The position numbers and the translations under genes are program-made. From positions 9,924,335 through 9,988,334 of the forward strand of contig SSNP01000001.1 of the NCBI GenBank assembly GCA_006937955.1: a stretch of DNA of 64,000 bases, written 5' to 3'. The DNA comes from Pachypanchax playfairii (lineage: Eukaryota > Chordata > Actinopteri > Cyprinodontiformes > Aplocheilidae). How positions within the stretch are numbered: position 1 is the stretch's first letter; each line of letters starts with the position of its first letter. Positions 1-14,100 of this stretch are shown here, piece by piece. Under the pieces are notes generated by a model. That model made no database searches, was not told where the DNA came from, and saw nothing but the letters and a program-made list of their open reading frames with translations.

Positions 1-1807
1 AGAACTCTTATGTTCTTTACAAATTAGACCATTTTGAGCTGAGCCAAACTACACAGCCATTGGGTCAGAATGTAGACCCTGCTTGAGACCTTCTCCATAG
101 ATCTACAACTGACATGAGATGAAACACCGCTGCTCCAGTTCAAATATGTGACGCATACAAAGAAAAAGCCTAAAATAGCCTAAAATCCTGAAGTGATCTT
201 TTAACATTTTTCTAAACTCATCCCTCCTTTCCACCTAATGTGTCGCTAACACGTAGTGTTTTACTCGCCCAATCAGCTAAGCATCCCTTCCCACGGGGAG
301 CGTTTCATGCGTATCCCTCATGTAAATCCAGCTGGTCCGAGGAGATGTGATTTCGTCAGTACACACACCAAAAAGCAGGTAGAAAGATGACAGCATGTAT
401 CCAGAAGGTGTGTGGCTGTTTTCACACCACCTACGGACTTCAAATCCATCACAGGTACTATATTTTTCCGTAGTCTCGCAAAACGGAAATCCGCACGTGT
501 CCTTTTATTTTGAAACTTCTGGGTATTTTGCAAATCAGGAACACCTGATTTAATGTCTGGTCCAAACTAAACTGCTGAGCTTGACGGGTTTTAGAAGTGT
601 AGTGCGTAAAAAAAAAAGAACTGTGGCGTAAAGGCTGCGACACTACACTGCTGAGGCGCGTCTGATTCGCGCCCAGTGGAAACAGTCCCATTGACTTTAA
701 TGACGGCTATTAGTCGCGTATTACGCGTCACTAACGTTACGCATCTGTTACGAATTCAGTGGAAAGGAGAAGTAACCTTATGGTGCGATTTGTTATAAAT
801 GAATATAAGAAATGAGAGTCCCACTTGGTTAAAGATGATAAGGAATAATCACATTAAGTTTCATGTTTCTATTTTTAATGTTACCTCCAGTTCATCTGTT
901 TTTCACCAAAACGTCCACCTTTCAGCTAACATGGACAGTTCAGCAATTCACGGAATTCAGCAAAGTTTAGAAATCTTCTGCTGAATTCTGCAAAATGTGG
1001 TGCTTAAATTCAAATCTTCAAATAATTCTAGTTTTGATAATTCAGCTAATGACAACCTTCAGCTCAGTTAGCTAAGCTAAGCAGTCAGCTAATACATTCA
1101 TACATGAAGCAAAATTCAGCTGATTTATTCAGCACTCACTGAATTTTAGCAGAAAATGCAATATTTATAGTTGATGCTATTAAATACATACAGTTATGAA
1201 TAAAACTCTACTAATATTTTAAATAAATTGTAACTTTTATTGCTTTAGCCATCCGAGCTTCCATCCCCACTGCGTGGGTGCCAGGACACAAAAGATCTGG
1301 GTTAAACACCAGATCAATGACATCAATGAGATTTGGAGACTAACGCACAATATTAAATCAGTTTATGAGAGAATAAAAGCGAGGATAAATGAGTCAACAA
1401 AGGGACAGTTGGATTTTTAGATTTGTGGTAAAAAGTTACAGTGAAGTGCTCAGACTCTTGAGTTTTAGTAGATTTAAGTACCAGATGTGACCCAAGTGTG
1501 AAACAGACTGCAAAACAAGAAAAAAGCACATGGAGATAAAAGCAACAAGTTGGAACAAGAAGACCCCCCCCTCTCCCCCACCATCCCCTCCCTCCTGGAT
1601 ACAGTCAGGTCAGAACAGAATCGGCTCAACATCAGATTAGTTTGGCTTGCAGTCCTTTGGCAAAATGAAATATTTCCAGTGCCAGAAACTTTGATCTTCT
1701 CTATAATTTCATGATGAAAAATATGACTGATGATAATATGTAGGTCATGTCTTTTAAATGTATATAATTAAAAAGGTCTCACCAGAATTTTGGGGGTTTA
1801 TGATGAA
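1..1807. other. intergenic DNA left of mtmr6
   Basis: No exon is supportable here. Around 550-770 there is a locally CpG-containing stretch with repeated CAGTGGAAA-type words, which looks like a degenerate DNA-transposon remnant. Around 950-1150 the words CAGCTAA, TCAGCTGA and GAATTCAGC recur, giving a low-complexity, locally repetitive stretch. Short open frames in this interval lack splice-site support and resemble no family I recognise. Confidence 0.5.
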
Positions 1808-1813
1808 TTTATT
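1808..1813 (-). terminator. candidate polyadenylation signal of mtmr6
   Basis: TTTATT on the plus strand reads AATAAA on minus, 304 bp past the mtmr6 stop codon. It would give a short 3-prime UTR (about 2116 down to about 1790). No transcript evidence is available; other AT-rich signals further left are possible. Confidence 0.45.
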
Positions 1814-2116
1814 TTCTTATTATTTTCATGAGTTTCATATAGTGAATTACAACATTCATAAAAAAGAAACAAGCTTTTTTTTCCCACAAGAAGTGCAATA
1901 TATATGATAATGAGGCCTAAACCTATACAGACATACGACACCTGCCACTTGGCCTGTTTCGGATCATTGCATAATCAGCATATGATCACAAAAACAACAA
2001 CTTCCCTTCAACATTCTCACAATCTCTCTCTTTCACACACACATACACACTTTCAGTAAAACCCTTCACTCAGCCATGACCATCTTTATGTCCTGAAACT
2101 ACTTCTTAGTTTAGTT

Positions 2117-5100
2117 TCAGCAGGTCATACGTGCTACACCGAACTCCAAACTAACAACAGCTGGCTCTTCCTTTCCCAGTTCACTGTTGTATGTCCCTTC
2201 CAGCTCTCCGTAGCTCTGCTTCCTGCTCTCAGTGCCGCTACTGCCCTCTACTGTGCGCTCAGTGTCCGTGCTCTCTGTGGCCTCCTCGCCCACCTCCTCC
2301 TGCTCATCCTCCTCCACGTGACACTGCACTTCTTTTTGGCTGATGGGAGCACCCAGGATGAGGGAGTCGGGGCGTGGGGGGAGAGGGTTGGAGCGTTGAT
2401 CTCGGGTGGGGGGAGGTGCAGGAGGGTCGGAGGTGGAAATGGGGGACACACCAAGTTCTTGGAGCCTCTAAATAAATAGAGCAAAGAAAAACAACATACA
2501 TTTATGGGTGATTAAATTACACATATGCTGACATATTGGACTGTAAACTGTCACTCCATACACCGTCACCCACCAGCAACGTATGTGTATTCTTACCATA
2601 TTATACATGTGCCATTTTTATCATCTAAATTTGTTTATGAAATTTGCATTTCAAAGTTAAAAAAATGTCCACCTGAGCGGACGTATGGGAATCTGTCTGA
2701 CAAGTACAAGATTGAAAAAAATTCAAGTTCAAAATTGTTTCTTTTATAACCACAGATAAATAAAAATGCTTAGGAAAAAAATCTTGATGAATCTTATCAT
2801 AAAACATGCATAAAAGGATTAAATAGAAAAGCCCTCTGAGAGCGCAGACCTCCACCAAGCACCGCAGTTCCACACCAGACCATTTTTCGTGGCGTTATGA
2901 TCACATGCACTGAAGACAGCTCTGTGTCCCAGTGTTAAAGAATCCTTTAAAGAAAATCCCTGGATCAGTACGGTGATCCAGATCCCACCCAAAACTCGAA
3001 TCAGTCGTTCCTTGACCCATTCTGCATAGTTGCTTTACGAGCTTTCAAGTGATGTTGCTCAGTGACAAACGCTGGAAAAAACGTGACCTCCAAAGATAAT
3101 AAAGTGGATTCTGCTCTTTTCATTTAATGAAAGGCTTCCAAAATTTTTTTCTCGAGTATAAAGTGGTCCCTCCTTAATACATTCTGAAAATAACCCGCAA
3201 CAGGTGAAATCTGCAAATTAGACAGCTTTATTTTTTTTTACAATTATTATACAGTAGATATTTTAAGGCTGTAAGACCCCTCACTACACACTTTTCTCGT
3301 TAGGACGAAGAACGCAATGCGCTAATCCGGACGCACAACGCAATGCGATAATCCGGACGCACAACGCAATGCGCTAATCCGGACGAACAACGCAATGCGC
3401 TAATCCGGACGCACAACGCAATGCGCTAATCCGGACGAACAACGCAATGCGCTAATCCGGACGCAAAAAGCAATGCGCTAATCCGGACGCAAAACGCAAT
3501 GCGCTAATCCGGACGCACAACGCAATGCGCTAATCCGGACACACAACGCAATGCGCTAATCAGGACGCAGAACGCAATGCGCTATAAAAAATTTAAGTTT
3601 TGCAGTTTTTTTACAGTCAAAATGGGAATATATGATGATTTGGCCTCCAGAAGAACTAAAATGAAACTAGTATCTATCACTGAAAACCCATGCCTACCAG
3701 TGGCCAATACTAGATGCAAAATTATGCAAATTTGAGTGGAAAAAAAAATGGAGGATGGGGGTTCAGCTTTGACCTTAAAATTCATGATATTTTTTCACTC
3801 AGGGTTTGAATATTCAAAATAACTTAGTGACCATGATGGAAAAGATGGACATTAAACAGAAATGAAGATTCAAACTCAGTTAGGAACATTGATCAGGCTC
3901 TGTTCTGGCGTCAAAATATACTACAACAACTATTTAAATTTGCAGATCATCAACAGTAAAACTTTGTCTGGATTTTTAACCCAAAAAATTCAGCGTAATA
4001 ATAATCCAAATAATCATGGAACATTTAAAACTGTGTTCTGCAACAAGATTAGGATTTTTACAACTTAAAAGGAGCAAACAGAAGGGTTCGTTGTAGAACC
4101 TGTAATCTTGTATCCTTTTATAATTTTGGCCATACAGTCATTAAATATGGAAACCCAGAGAGGACATATTTATAAATGTATTTTTATTGGATTTTCTCAA
4201 GGTAATGAATTATTTATCTGGAGATAACCAGAGCTTATTTTCTTGAGATTAGATCAATAAAAAACTAATATTGATTATTTTGACCTAAAAAAAACCTTGT
4301 TTTGTTTTAAGAACTTGAGATTATTTTAAAGTTAAGCAAAAAAAGTACTTAATCAGAAATCAGGAGAACAGCCCCCCCTGAGCAGTACTGTTGTAACTCA
4401 TTTGTGTAACGATGTAGTTCTAAATGAAACTGAACGTATTATAAGAACCACTCAGTAAGTGATTATCAGGAGATAACCGAACAGTTACCATCAGAATAAC
4501 ATCTACAACAGCTGTTCCCATCTTATAACACGCGTCTTCTTCCCTTTAAAAATCATGTCAAGAGTCGGAGCTTTTAAATACTGGATCATTGTTTCCTTAT
4601 TTCAGTTTGTTTTTCACCCTAACAGGAAATTTTAGCATCTGTTTCTGCACGAGTGTATATGAGCAAACAGGAAGTGGCTCACAGTCTCCAGCGCCTGAAC
4701 CGTCTCCTCTGCCTTGCGGCTGTTCTCCTTCAGGGTCACCAGGGTGTTAAGGATCGACTGCCGCGGATGCATAGACCGATCGAACTGGTGGTACATGTTC
4801 CTCCAGAACCTAAACATGTAGAGAAGATAAAAAGAGATGAATTAAATCAAGTGAGATGCTGTAGATATGGTGGGTGGGGTCTCGTGTATTGACCTGAAAT
4901 GGTAGGGCAGGGTGGAGGGTTCCAGCACAGGATGCTCTTCAGAGTACGCCGGGTTGTAGAACGGATTCAAGTAGTTTTCTTTTTCACTCATTAGAAAGGC
5001 CCAGAGCGAGTGAGTCCGCTCTCTCAGCCTGGAAAACAGACAGTAATACAGTTCTTGAAACACTTTGACCTGCTTTTGATTCGACTGACAGGACAAATAT

Positions 5101-8100
5101 TTGGTTTTTGATTGGGATTAGGGAAGGAGAGTCAAACTAAACTGAAATAAAATGCTAACTACATTAACTCATTGGCTGTCAAACGTTTTCTGAATAGAAC
5201 TCTCACTGCCAGCATTTTTGAGCATTTTTACTAGATTTGAAGAGTCACAGAATATTGTGCTTTATGACTATATAAACACTGAAACTACCAAAAGAAAGAC
5301 AATCTGCTGTAGAACATAAGTGGTTTCACCAAACACGTCTTTTCAGACCAAGAGATGGAGAAAACTGGCTTTTTGTGAAAAGAGACACGTGAGACAGAAA
5401 AGTGTCTTTGACACTAATAAACATTCTCCGGTTGATCCAGACGGGAACCTCTCATCTGGATCTGGTTCATTAAAATCACGTGACTCGGACCCTTCTGTTA
5501 AAATGGAGGTCTCTGGCTGAGGTGAGACATGCGGTGATCGTGGTGACCCGGGTCGACTTCCATTATTTCTCTTTTGTGATCGCAACGCAGATGTAGTTCT
5601 AGTTTTGTTGTGAGCTGCGTAAGATCTCCCGCTTTGTGCCCCGCGTTACGCCGAGGGGATTCCCAAAACCCTAAACAAACTTCTACATGATCACTACAAG
5701 TTTCACCGCCACACACAGGTAAGAACAGCTTGTACTTCCTTTAGAGGCGTGGTATTTACTGGTGTGCTCAGTCATTCCCCCGTAAAAAAAAAAGCTTGAG
5801 ACGTGAAAGACGTCATCGGCATCAAGTGTTCGGATTCTCCGTCTATAGAGGTCGGTGGCACTGAATGAGTTAAAATCAGTTTACACATTCAGAGAGAATA
5901 AAAAAAATAGTTTAAAACATTCCAACCTCATTATTAAAGAGGAAAATCCAGCATACAAAAGTCTAAAAATGATCATGATTAACTCATTCCACTCGCAGCT
6001 CTGATGCTCCCAATCGGTCCTAATTTAAGGACCACAGACTTAATCTGATGTAACCGCGACCACGACTTCTTCAACGTGTATCTGATCATTAAATAATTGC
6101 TCATAAACAAACAACTTACAGGTGAATTCTCCTTTTGATTTGAAGGAAATGCCACAAAGTCAAGTTGAGATTTATTTCTATAGATGACTTCGAGTGTCTG
6201 TGTTAAAGGAGTCGATCGCTGCAACCCGAAAAACCGGATCAACCACAGATTTTACAGCTGCTCATGAGAAACTCGGCTCTGCTGCGTTGGTGTGCGCCTG
6301 GATCTGATGAAATCAGGGCCAAGAAGCGAAGGCCACGATGACCTCGTTGTTATGGCAACAATAGAGCTTTAGTATTATGTGACTCTGCAGTTTCATGGTC
6401 ATTGATAAAGTCGCTGAAAAACTCCCTTCAATCAGAATCACAAGATTGTGTTACATGTGATATTACAATAATACAACTCAGTTTATTTCAGTTTGCTTTT
6501 CTTAACTGTTAAGTTTTGTCTCTCATGTATCTGAATTTTGACAAAATACATGATAGTAAAGATTAAAAATGATCTTTTATGGAAGTTTCAACAAAGAAGG
6601 ACGTTATATGTGATAGTTCATGGTGAAGGGAGTTTCAAATTTACCTCCCCCTGGCTGTTTTTCCCCGAAGCAGTGTGTGACATCATTAGTTGATGATGTC
6701 ACCAATGACTTTGGACTCAGACCACAAACACAAAGCTGACGGTAGAAGATTGAACCGAGAAGGGGGTGAGAATCAGATAAAAGTATTTATAAACTGATTA
6801 AAGTGGTAAATGATCAGAAGAATTTTTCGCAGGAGGATCATCCAGATTCTAAAAGACTGAGTCATAATTTAATAACATTTTTAAACCAGAAATTTCAAAC
6901 GTTGAAATACAAACTCATTTTCAATTTCACTTAATTCTTCATTAAAATCTGTCTCATTCTCCATGTTTGTTTACATACTGACAATGAACAGTATACATGA
7001 CAGGTGGAGGCGGGTAGTCTCGGAGCGGGGCGGGGGGTGCAGTCGTGTTGCAGCGGGTTGGGGACGTTTGCAGCATGTAGTCTGTGTTTGTAAGACGGTC
7101 CTTCAGGTGTCATCGCTATAAATAGCCGGTCAGAAACAACGCACGGCATAAAGTGTCGGAAATCGGGAGAAATTTGGCTCCGGGAGATTTTCGGGAGGGG
7201 CACTGAAATTCGGGAGTGTCTCGGGAAAATCGGGAAGGTTGACATGTATGCTGACCAGCAAAGATGCGTTCAACCGATGACATCACAACATGGCCGACAG
7301 TTTTTCACTTACCTTTTTAACTTTTATGATACATTTAAAAAACATCTATAATAAAACTATGTAGAAAACTATGTTCTTTATATCAACTATATACACTTTA
7401 GAATCTGTTTTTGTGACGGACAGCCTTTAAATAACAGAATGTCACTAAGATGTGCGGAGACTCACTGTAAATCTTCTCTCTGCCTCTGATTGTTTCCCAG
7501 GAAGTTTCCGTACTGACACGAGTGGACGTGTTCGTGGATCTGCAGCAGGAACCACTCGCTGAACTCAAACGCCTTAAAAGACAGACATCAATAAAAATGA
7601 AAGTCCAACCAAAGATGACGCAAATTGACATCACATGTCCCCTACACACCTGTGGAAACTGCTCAGTCAGCTGCCAAACACACTCAAGAAACTGAGTGAA
7701 AATGGGAGACACTTCCTTCGGGTCCCCGTCCAACTGGTCACATCTTGAAGTAGAAATACAAACATAATAACTATTAAAGTAAATCTAACAGACATCCAAC
7801 ATATATTCTGAAATGGGCTGGTGATTCATCTTAATCCAGTTAAACTCTCACCTGTCTGCAAACTTGTGACCAAAAGAGATCCAGTCTTTCTCTATCAGTA
7901 CCTAAAGTTTGAATCAAGAGTGATGGACACACAAAGTGGGAAATGAAGTGGATGTTTTTATCAGATTCATGGTGTGAATCTGTTCAGGACTCTGACCATA
8001 AAACCCTTGATGGTGCGGTAGTAAGGATCCATGAGCAGCGCACCCAGAGCGCAGACTTGGGCTGTTCTGTCCCATCCGTCTGAGCAGTGAACCAACACGC

Positions 8101-11100
8101 TGGTCCCTTCAACCGTCACCGCCTGGAAGTCAAAACAGCGTACAGTCAGGAAGAAGAAAACAATGACTCATGGGAATCATCATGGATGATAAAGTCTGGT
8201 TCACACTGGCCACGAAGCGCTGTGAAGCGACACGGAACGGAGACCGCTTCTATTCGGCGCCCTTGTTAACGTGCGGTGTAGTTCACACCAGACGCAAAGC
8301 GCCTGAACCGTGACGGGATCGTTTCGCCGTCAGGCATTTTTTTTGCGTGAGCCGCGACTCTCAAAAGCGTCAGTTCTAGCAGGAAGTCACACCAAGACAC
8401 ACGGTCAATTTTGAAAATAAAAGCAATTCTTCAAAATAAAATGCAATAATATTTGTGTATCTAAACAGACTGCAGAGTGGAAAATAAACACAACAACAAC
8501 ATATACAGAAACACACAGAGCAACAGAGTGGGCTGACTAGATGAGAGGGGGGTGGGGTTTAAGGCTCTGAATAAACAGATGAGCAGAAGCGCTTGTGGAC
8601 CGTCGTGGAGAAATACGTGTCTGGTGTGAACGTAGCCTGACCAATCAGATCCTCCTGCATTATGTTCAAATGCAGAAGGGTCTGACACCGGAGCCGCACC
8701 CGATCATTTCCACGTCAAATTTTAGGACGGACCAATTACATATCACCTTTGTTGTGCGTCATCCTGAAAACACGGAACTAGCGTTTTCCACCCAGAATGC
8801 AACATTCAACATGGCGGACTCGGCTGTGGATGAAGTGTTTACTTCTGTGTTTGCACAGTTTTTGCTTGGGGCGGTCAAATACGTGAACCGAGTGTGCAAT
8901 GACACCTCGTATTCATAAGTTTTTGACACAAAAGCAACAACTGTCATTAATATTCATCTTTTCTCCTCCATTAACCATGGCTCTAGCCACCATTACGGCT
9001 CCGCTCGCTAAACCTTTTGTTTTCGTTCCGCCTCGTGTGTATCCGCTTTAACGTCACATATGTTGCGTCACTTCCAGGTTTCTGTGATTGGTTCTCTCTC
9101 AACTGGCTAAGCCCGCCTTCGAAATTGAGAGACAGCGGTTCAGCTCCAGGCCCTCACTTCTTTGTAAAGTAATCCGTCAAAGACTTGGGCCTGGTTGATC
9201 AGGTAAGTGTGAACGGGGAGCAGCTGACAGCGCGTGATTTTCCTGAACGCAGCGCTACCGCTGCTAGCGTTTACCAGACGTAAGTTTTAGAACTACCTTT
9301 GTGAGGAAGACGGCTGCATCTACGATGGCCTTGATGTGTCGCAGCCACCCGCTGCTTTCCAGCCCCACAAGGAAATCACTCATAGAGAGAGACCGAGTCC
9401 CAATCACTGAGAGGAAGAGCAATTACAACTGTTAAAGCATCAATTTTCACAATAATAGAATGAAGCATGTGTGCGTGTGTGCAAGGGGGAAGGGGGGGGT
9501 GAAAGCAACCTTCCAGCAGTTTCTGCAGGCTGGTCCTCATTACGTGGATATTTTCAATCCCAACAAACTGAAAGCGGATGTTGGAGTAGTTGTCCTCGTT
9601 TTCGTAGCCTTTGCCTGCTGCTCGGTTCGCCAGCGCATTCAACTGCAGAGAGAAAACATAGTCTCTAAAGGTTTGACCTTTTTGTCTAAATGCTGAACAT
9701 TTCTAGTAAATTACTCAGTAGTAAACATGTGTGGCTGTCTGCAGCTCACCTTTGGCCTTGTATCCATGACGTAAACAAAGCGGCTGTTGTGATTGGCCTT
9801 GCTGATGGCCTGCAGCAAGCTCTCGTCTTCGAGACATCGGGCGCTGAAACCGGAGAGAGGCTGACTGCAGCGACACACTGCAGCCTGTCGTAAATAACAC
9901 AGGTAAGTTTCCACCTGTCATGTTGCTATTTGATCCAAGTCAGTGAACACACCAGCTTTGTCTTTCAGTGTAATTAACAGAAAGATTTTGAGTGATTCGT
10001 GCGTCTCGGCTCGTCACGTCAGGCGTTTATAGACAAACTAGATTTTCAAGCTGCACAGCTGACGTGTAAAAAAGACCAGACATGATGTAGGACAGAGAGA
10101 AAGGAGGATGTTTGTCTTTTAAAGGTTATTTTAACAGGTCACTGTCGATCTAATACAAAACTCATGATCCCTGTTCAAGTTATCAAAATGTTCTGAGTCA
10201 CATGATACAATCAACCAGAAAGTGTTGTAGACACAACAAATCCTGCCTCGTGTTGTTTTGGAGAAACACGTTCATGACATTTGCCTTGCAATTTTAAGAA
10301 AATTAGGTGACAACTCCACTTCCTGTTTTCCTGATCCTATAAATGTTCTGCTTGTAGAGCTTTAAACTTTTTTTTGTATCAATTTCCTCAATAAAAAAAA
10401 AAGAAAATCTACAACTATTTTTTTCCCCAAAAAATATAATGTTATATTTTTTAAAAATCTCCAATATAAAACATCTTCTGTGATTTTTTTTCCCTCTATC
10501 AAGACAGAAATGAGTCAGAGCTATCAATTCCAGCTCTGGTAGCAATAAAGTACCTTCTTCTCCTGGTAGAAATACGTGAGTACAGGGAAGCGGCCTTTGC
10601 TTCTGAACTTGGAGCTTCCAACAATGATAGGTTTACTGGCCGTGATGGGAACGTAGAGGTCTCGTGGATACGTTTCACACACCTGTACAGTAACAATCAC
10701 ACAAAGATGGAAAACAACCCTTATTTGTTTGAGCACATTTTGTATTTGATGACTCTGTCCAAAAACTAAATAAATAAATAAAAACATTTGTGGTATTAAA
10801 ATATATGCAACTATAAAGATATACTTCTATGTTTAAAAATACTCTGAACTACTTCTTATACATTCTGAAAAGGTTTGTTGAACTCAGTAGTTAAAGAGCT
10901 AAAATTCAGCACTAAAACTGGAGATGTAGCGCCCTCTGCTGGATCACTATGTCAAACGTTTTCATACAAACCACAGTGACATATTACAATGTAAAGTTTT
11001 GTCCAGGCACTGAAACTGACTGGACAGCCTGGACAAAACTTTCCAAACCAAATGAAAAACTTCTTATAGGGTAGTTGATATGTTGAACGCTCCAACTAAC

Positions 11101-14100
11101 TGTATGGTGGTGGAAGTGTGACGCACTGTGGAAGTCCCATGTCCAGTTTGTTTGAATAAGGTGGAGTTTATGACACAGAGATGGTCCAAAGGTTCAAACA
11201 GTGGAAGTTAAAAATTCACCTTTCATGTAGAACTTTTTGAATTTTTGACCGATTCTTTTCCTATGTATGTATGTTAGTAGCACTTAAACATACAGGATGA
11301 CAAAAAAGTGCTGGACAGCAAATCTTGTTTTGACAGCAGATTTACTGGTTGTTCATCTACTCAGATTATTCATGTACTATTTATACCTGCAGGATCAGAT
11401 ATGAGGATACGGTGCACCAGAATGGCCAAAAATATCAACCAAATTGTGACTTCACTAGTGTTTCTGATCAAACACACCTTATTATCACGTTAGTGGTTTT
11501 TAAATACCTTGTAGTCTCTGTTGACATCAGTGTGCTGCCACTGGTCGCAGGGAACGCCCATTCTCTCAAACTCCGCCCCCAGATCGATGAGCTGCCACCC
11601 TTCCTCTCGCTGCTGGTCGTTCTGTTTGGGGTTGTAGGAGAACGCGTAGAGCTCGTCGTAGGATACTGCAGTGAGAAGAAAACCATGTGTTCTCAGATGT
11701 GTGTGACATGAATGACAAAGGACTCATTTTTTTATGTTCAACAAGCACACCTGGCCGTAGGAGACGCAGCAGCGAGCTGTAGACGTCGTGGCAGTCTCGT
11801 TCCCTCTGTACTACAAAATGAACAACTCTAAAGTTGCGGCAGTGAATGACCAGCGGGCAGCCGGAGGTGGTCAGACTGAGCTTCTCCACTGAGGCAATAT
11901 GGTGGTGCAAAATCTGCAAGAGAGAGAGAAGTAGGGTTGGTTATAAAGAACGGACTCGGCAGCTCTCGGTCTCAAGAAGCTTCTTTAGCAGATTTAAACT
12001 CCAGCTTTGGTAAGAACGAAGGATTCTTATCAGCACAAAGATTTCTGTTTCTCAGATCGTCATGCTCCCAACATTTCTTTACAGGTGTGTCGTCACATAA
12101 AACTGGACTAGGTCTCTTTCAGGTGGCTTTGATCATACAACTCATGCTTGGACAACACCCCCGTCTGCGCAGTACTGCTCTAGCCTGATCCCAGGAACTG
12201 TGGTATCTCAACGTAGACCAGCGCTCTCAATCGCCAAGAGTGACATGATGTAACACAGCCAATCAGAATGCTGTTGCAGGTTGAGCACCTTTCTTTAATG
12301 TAACAACATTCCCGGATGACAACTGTCCCACAAGTGACGCCAAATTCTAAAAAATGTCACCCAAAAACGTCTCGAAACAGCACGATCAAGCAGGAAATAA
12401 GCTCGTCACTGGCCGAATGAGATGCAAAGAGACACCTCAATCATCTCTTAATGAGTACGAGTCTACAGCCAATAGAAATAGTTTGAATGCTCATCATCAG
12501 CATCTGTAATGATTGATCAAGAACACTGGAACAACCTGAAACCTGATCTCACAAGCTGTTGGAACAAAGAGTCACTTACTTGCTGTTTAACATGTTATAA
12601 GGATGTGTAACATTCTGGACCATAAAATTACTTGACACTATTTACTGACACGGTTTAGGACTGATTGTGACACACACACAGTAACCTGCATGCACAGACT
12701 CATATCTTCAGATTCAAATGGGGGGTTTCCATTTTTCAGCACAAAAGGAAGGACGGAACAGACACTGAGGATTTGAGGTCAGGGCCTGGATTTTGCTGCT
12801 CAAAGCATTTTCAACTGAAACCATCCACATCGCAGACCAGAGCACCGATTTTACAACAGGAGAAGAAAGAAAAAACTATTTAAAAAAATGTATAAATACA
12901 GAAACACAACATTTAACCAACCGTGTCATATCTAAAACAGTAAATTAACAGAAGAGGGTGATATATGATAGAAAAAATGTCCGTAATGGAAATAAAATCA
13001 GGTAAATCTTGCATTTTAAATATCATTACATGAACCTGATTTATACAGGACAAATTCTCAATAACTTTCTGTTTCAGAAACTCGACCCTTCTTCCTCCAA
13101 CCACGAACAGCTCTGCATATTCTCTCTGTTCCGCCCCCGACATGAAACTTGCACACAAACACAAGCGCGTTACCTCAAGCCATCGATTTCCTTCTAGTTA
13201 GTCTGAGGGGCGGGAGAGAAGCAGCTCACTGGAGTTTAAACCCAATAGAGAAGTAGTTGTTGAAACATTCACTAACCTTCCTTTTAAGGCTGAAAAACAA
13301 GTTGTAAATATAAAAGCAAGTGATGCCCAGTTTAAAACAGCTGCTCCAATTATCTGGCTAGAACCAAATGGCACTGCATTAGCTAGAGGGTGCATTAATA
13401 ATACATCGCTATAACAGATAATTAGTGAGCTAAAATTAGGTTAATATCCAATAAGAACCAATTTTGTTTCCTTCTTCAGTGTCAGTGTTAGTTCTTAGAA
13501 ATTGGACTAAATCTTAATGGTTAAATCTGTCGTCTTTAACAAAAATGAACTCAAATGTTTCATTCTTTGTATTTTATCTTTATTTTTTACAGGTAATCTA
13601 GATGTACAAGGCTGGCAGAATGACTCACCCAGACTTCCTGTCCAGCGGAGGTTGAGTTGTTCGAGTTGCTTTCCACGAATATGAGATGCGTGGCTGTGAG
13701 GTACAGCGTGCCATTCGTGGATTTGTTGCTAAAGCGATCCTGCAGCCGCACCTGCTCCACCTGCAGAGAGCACAACCACACACAAATATTCAAATCACTC
13801 GCAGTTAAGTTTGCTATTTTTGTAAACAACAGTAATAAACTAGGGAAGGTGGGGAATGACACCTGAAGCGACCGAGTCACGTCTCTTGTTTTCACACAAC
13901 TTAAAGGTTTTTGTTCATGAATCAACAGATTTTTAGGACTAAAACTCTTCCCGGGTATTTTAAGTGTATCTGACACAGTTTCAACACAATATAAATTAAA
14001 TTGAAACGTTATATTTTATGGTTTAAGAATCCTTAAGCACAAGTTTCAACAAAGGAGGGCATTATATGTGATATTTCACAACAAAGCGAATTGCAAATTT

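Noticed and set aside
3303..3583. Regularly repeated array resembling a CRISPR
   Set aside because: Units are contiguous with no unique spacers, and the DNA is vertebrate; it is a minisatellite.
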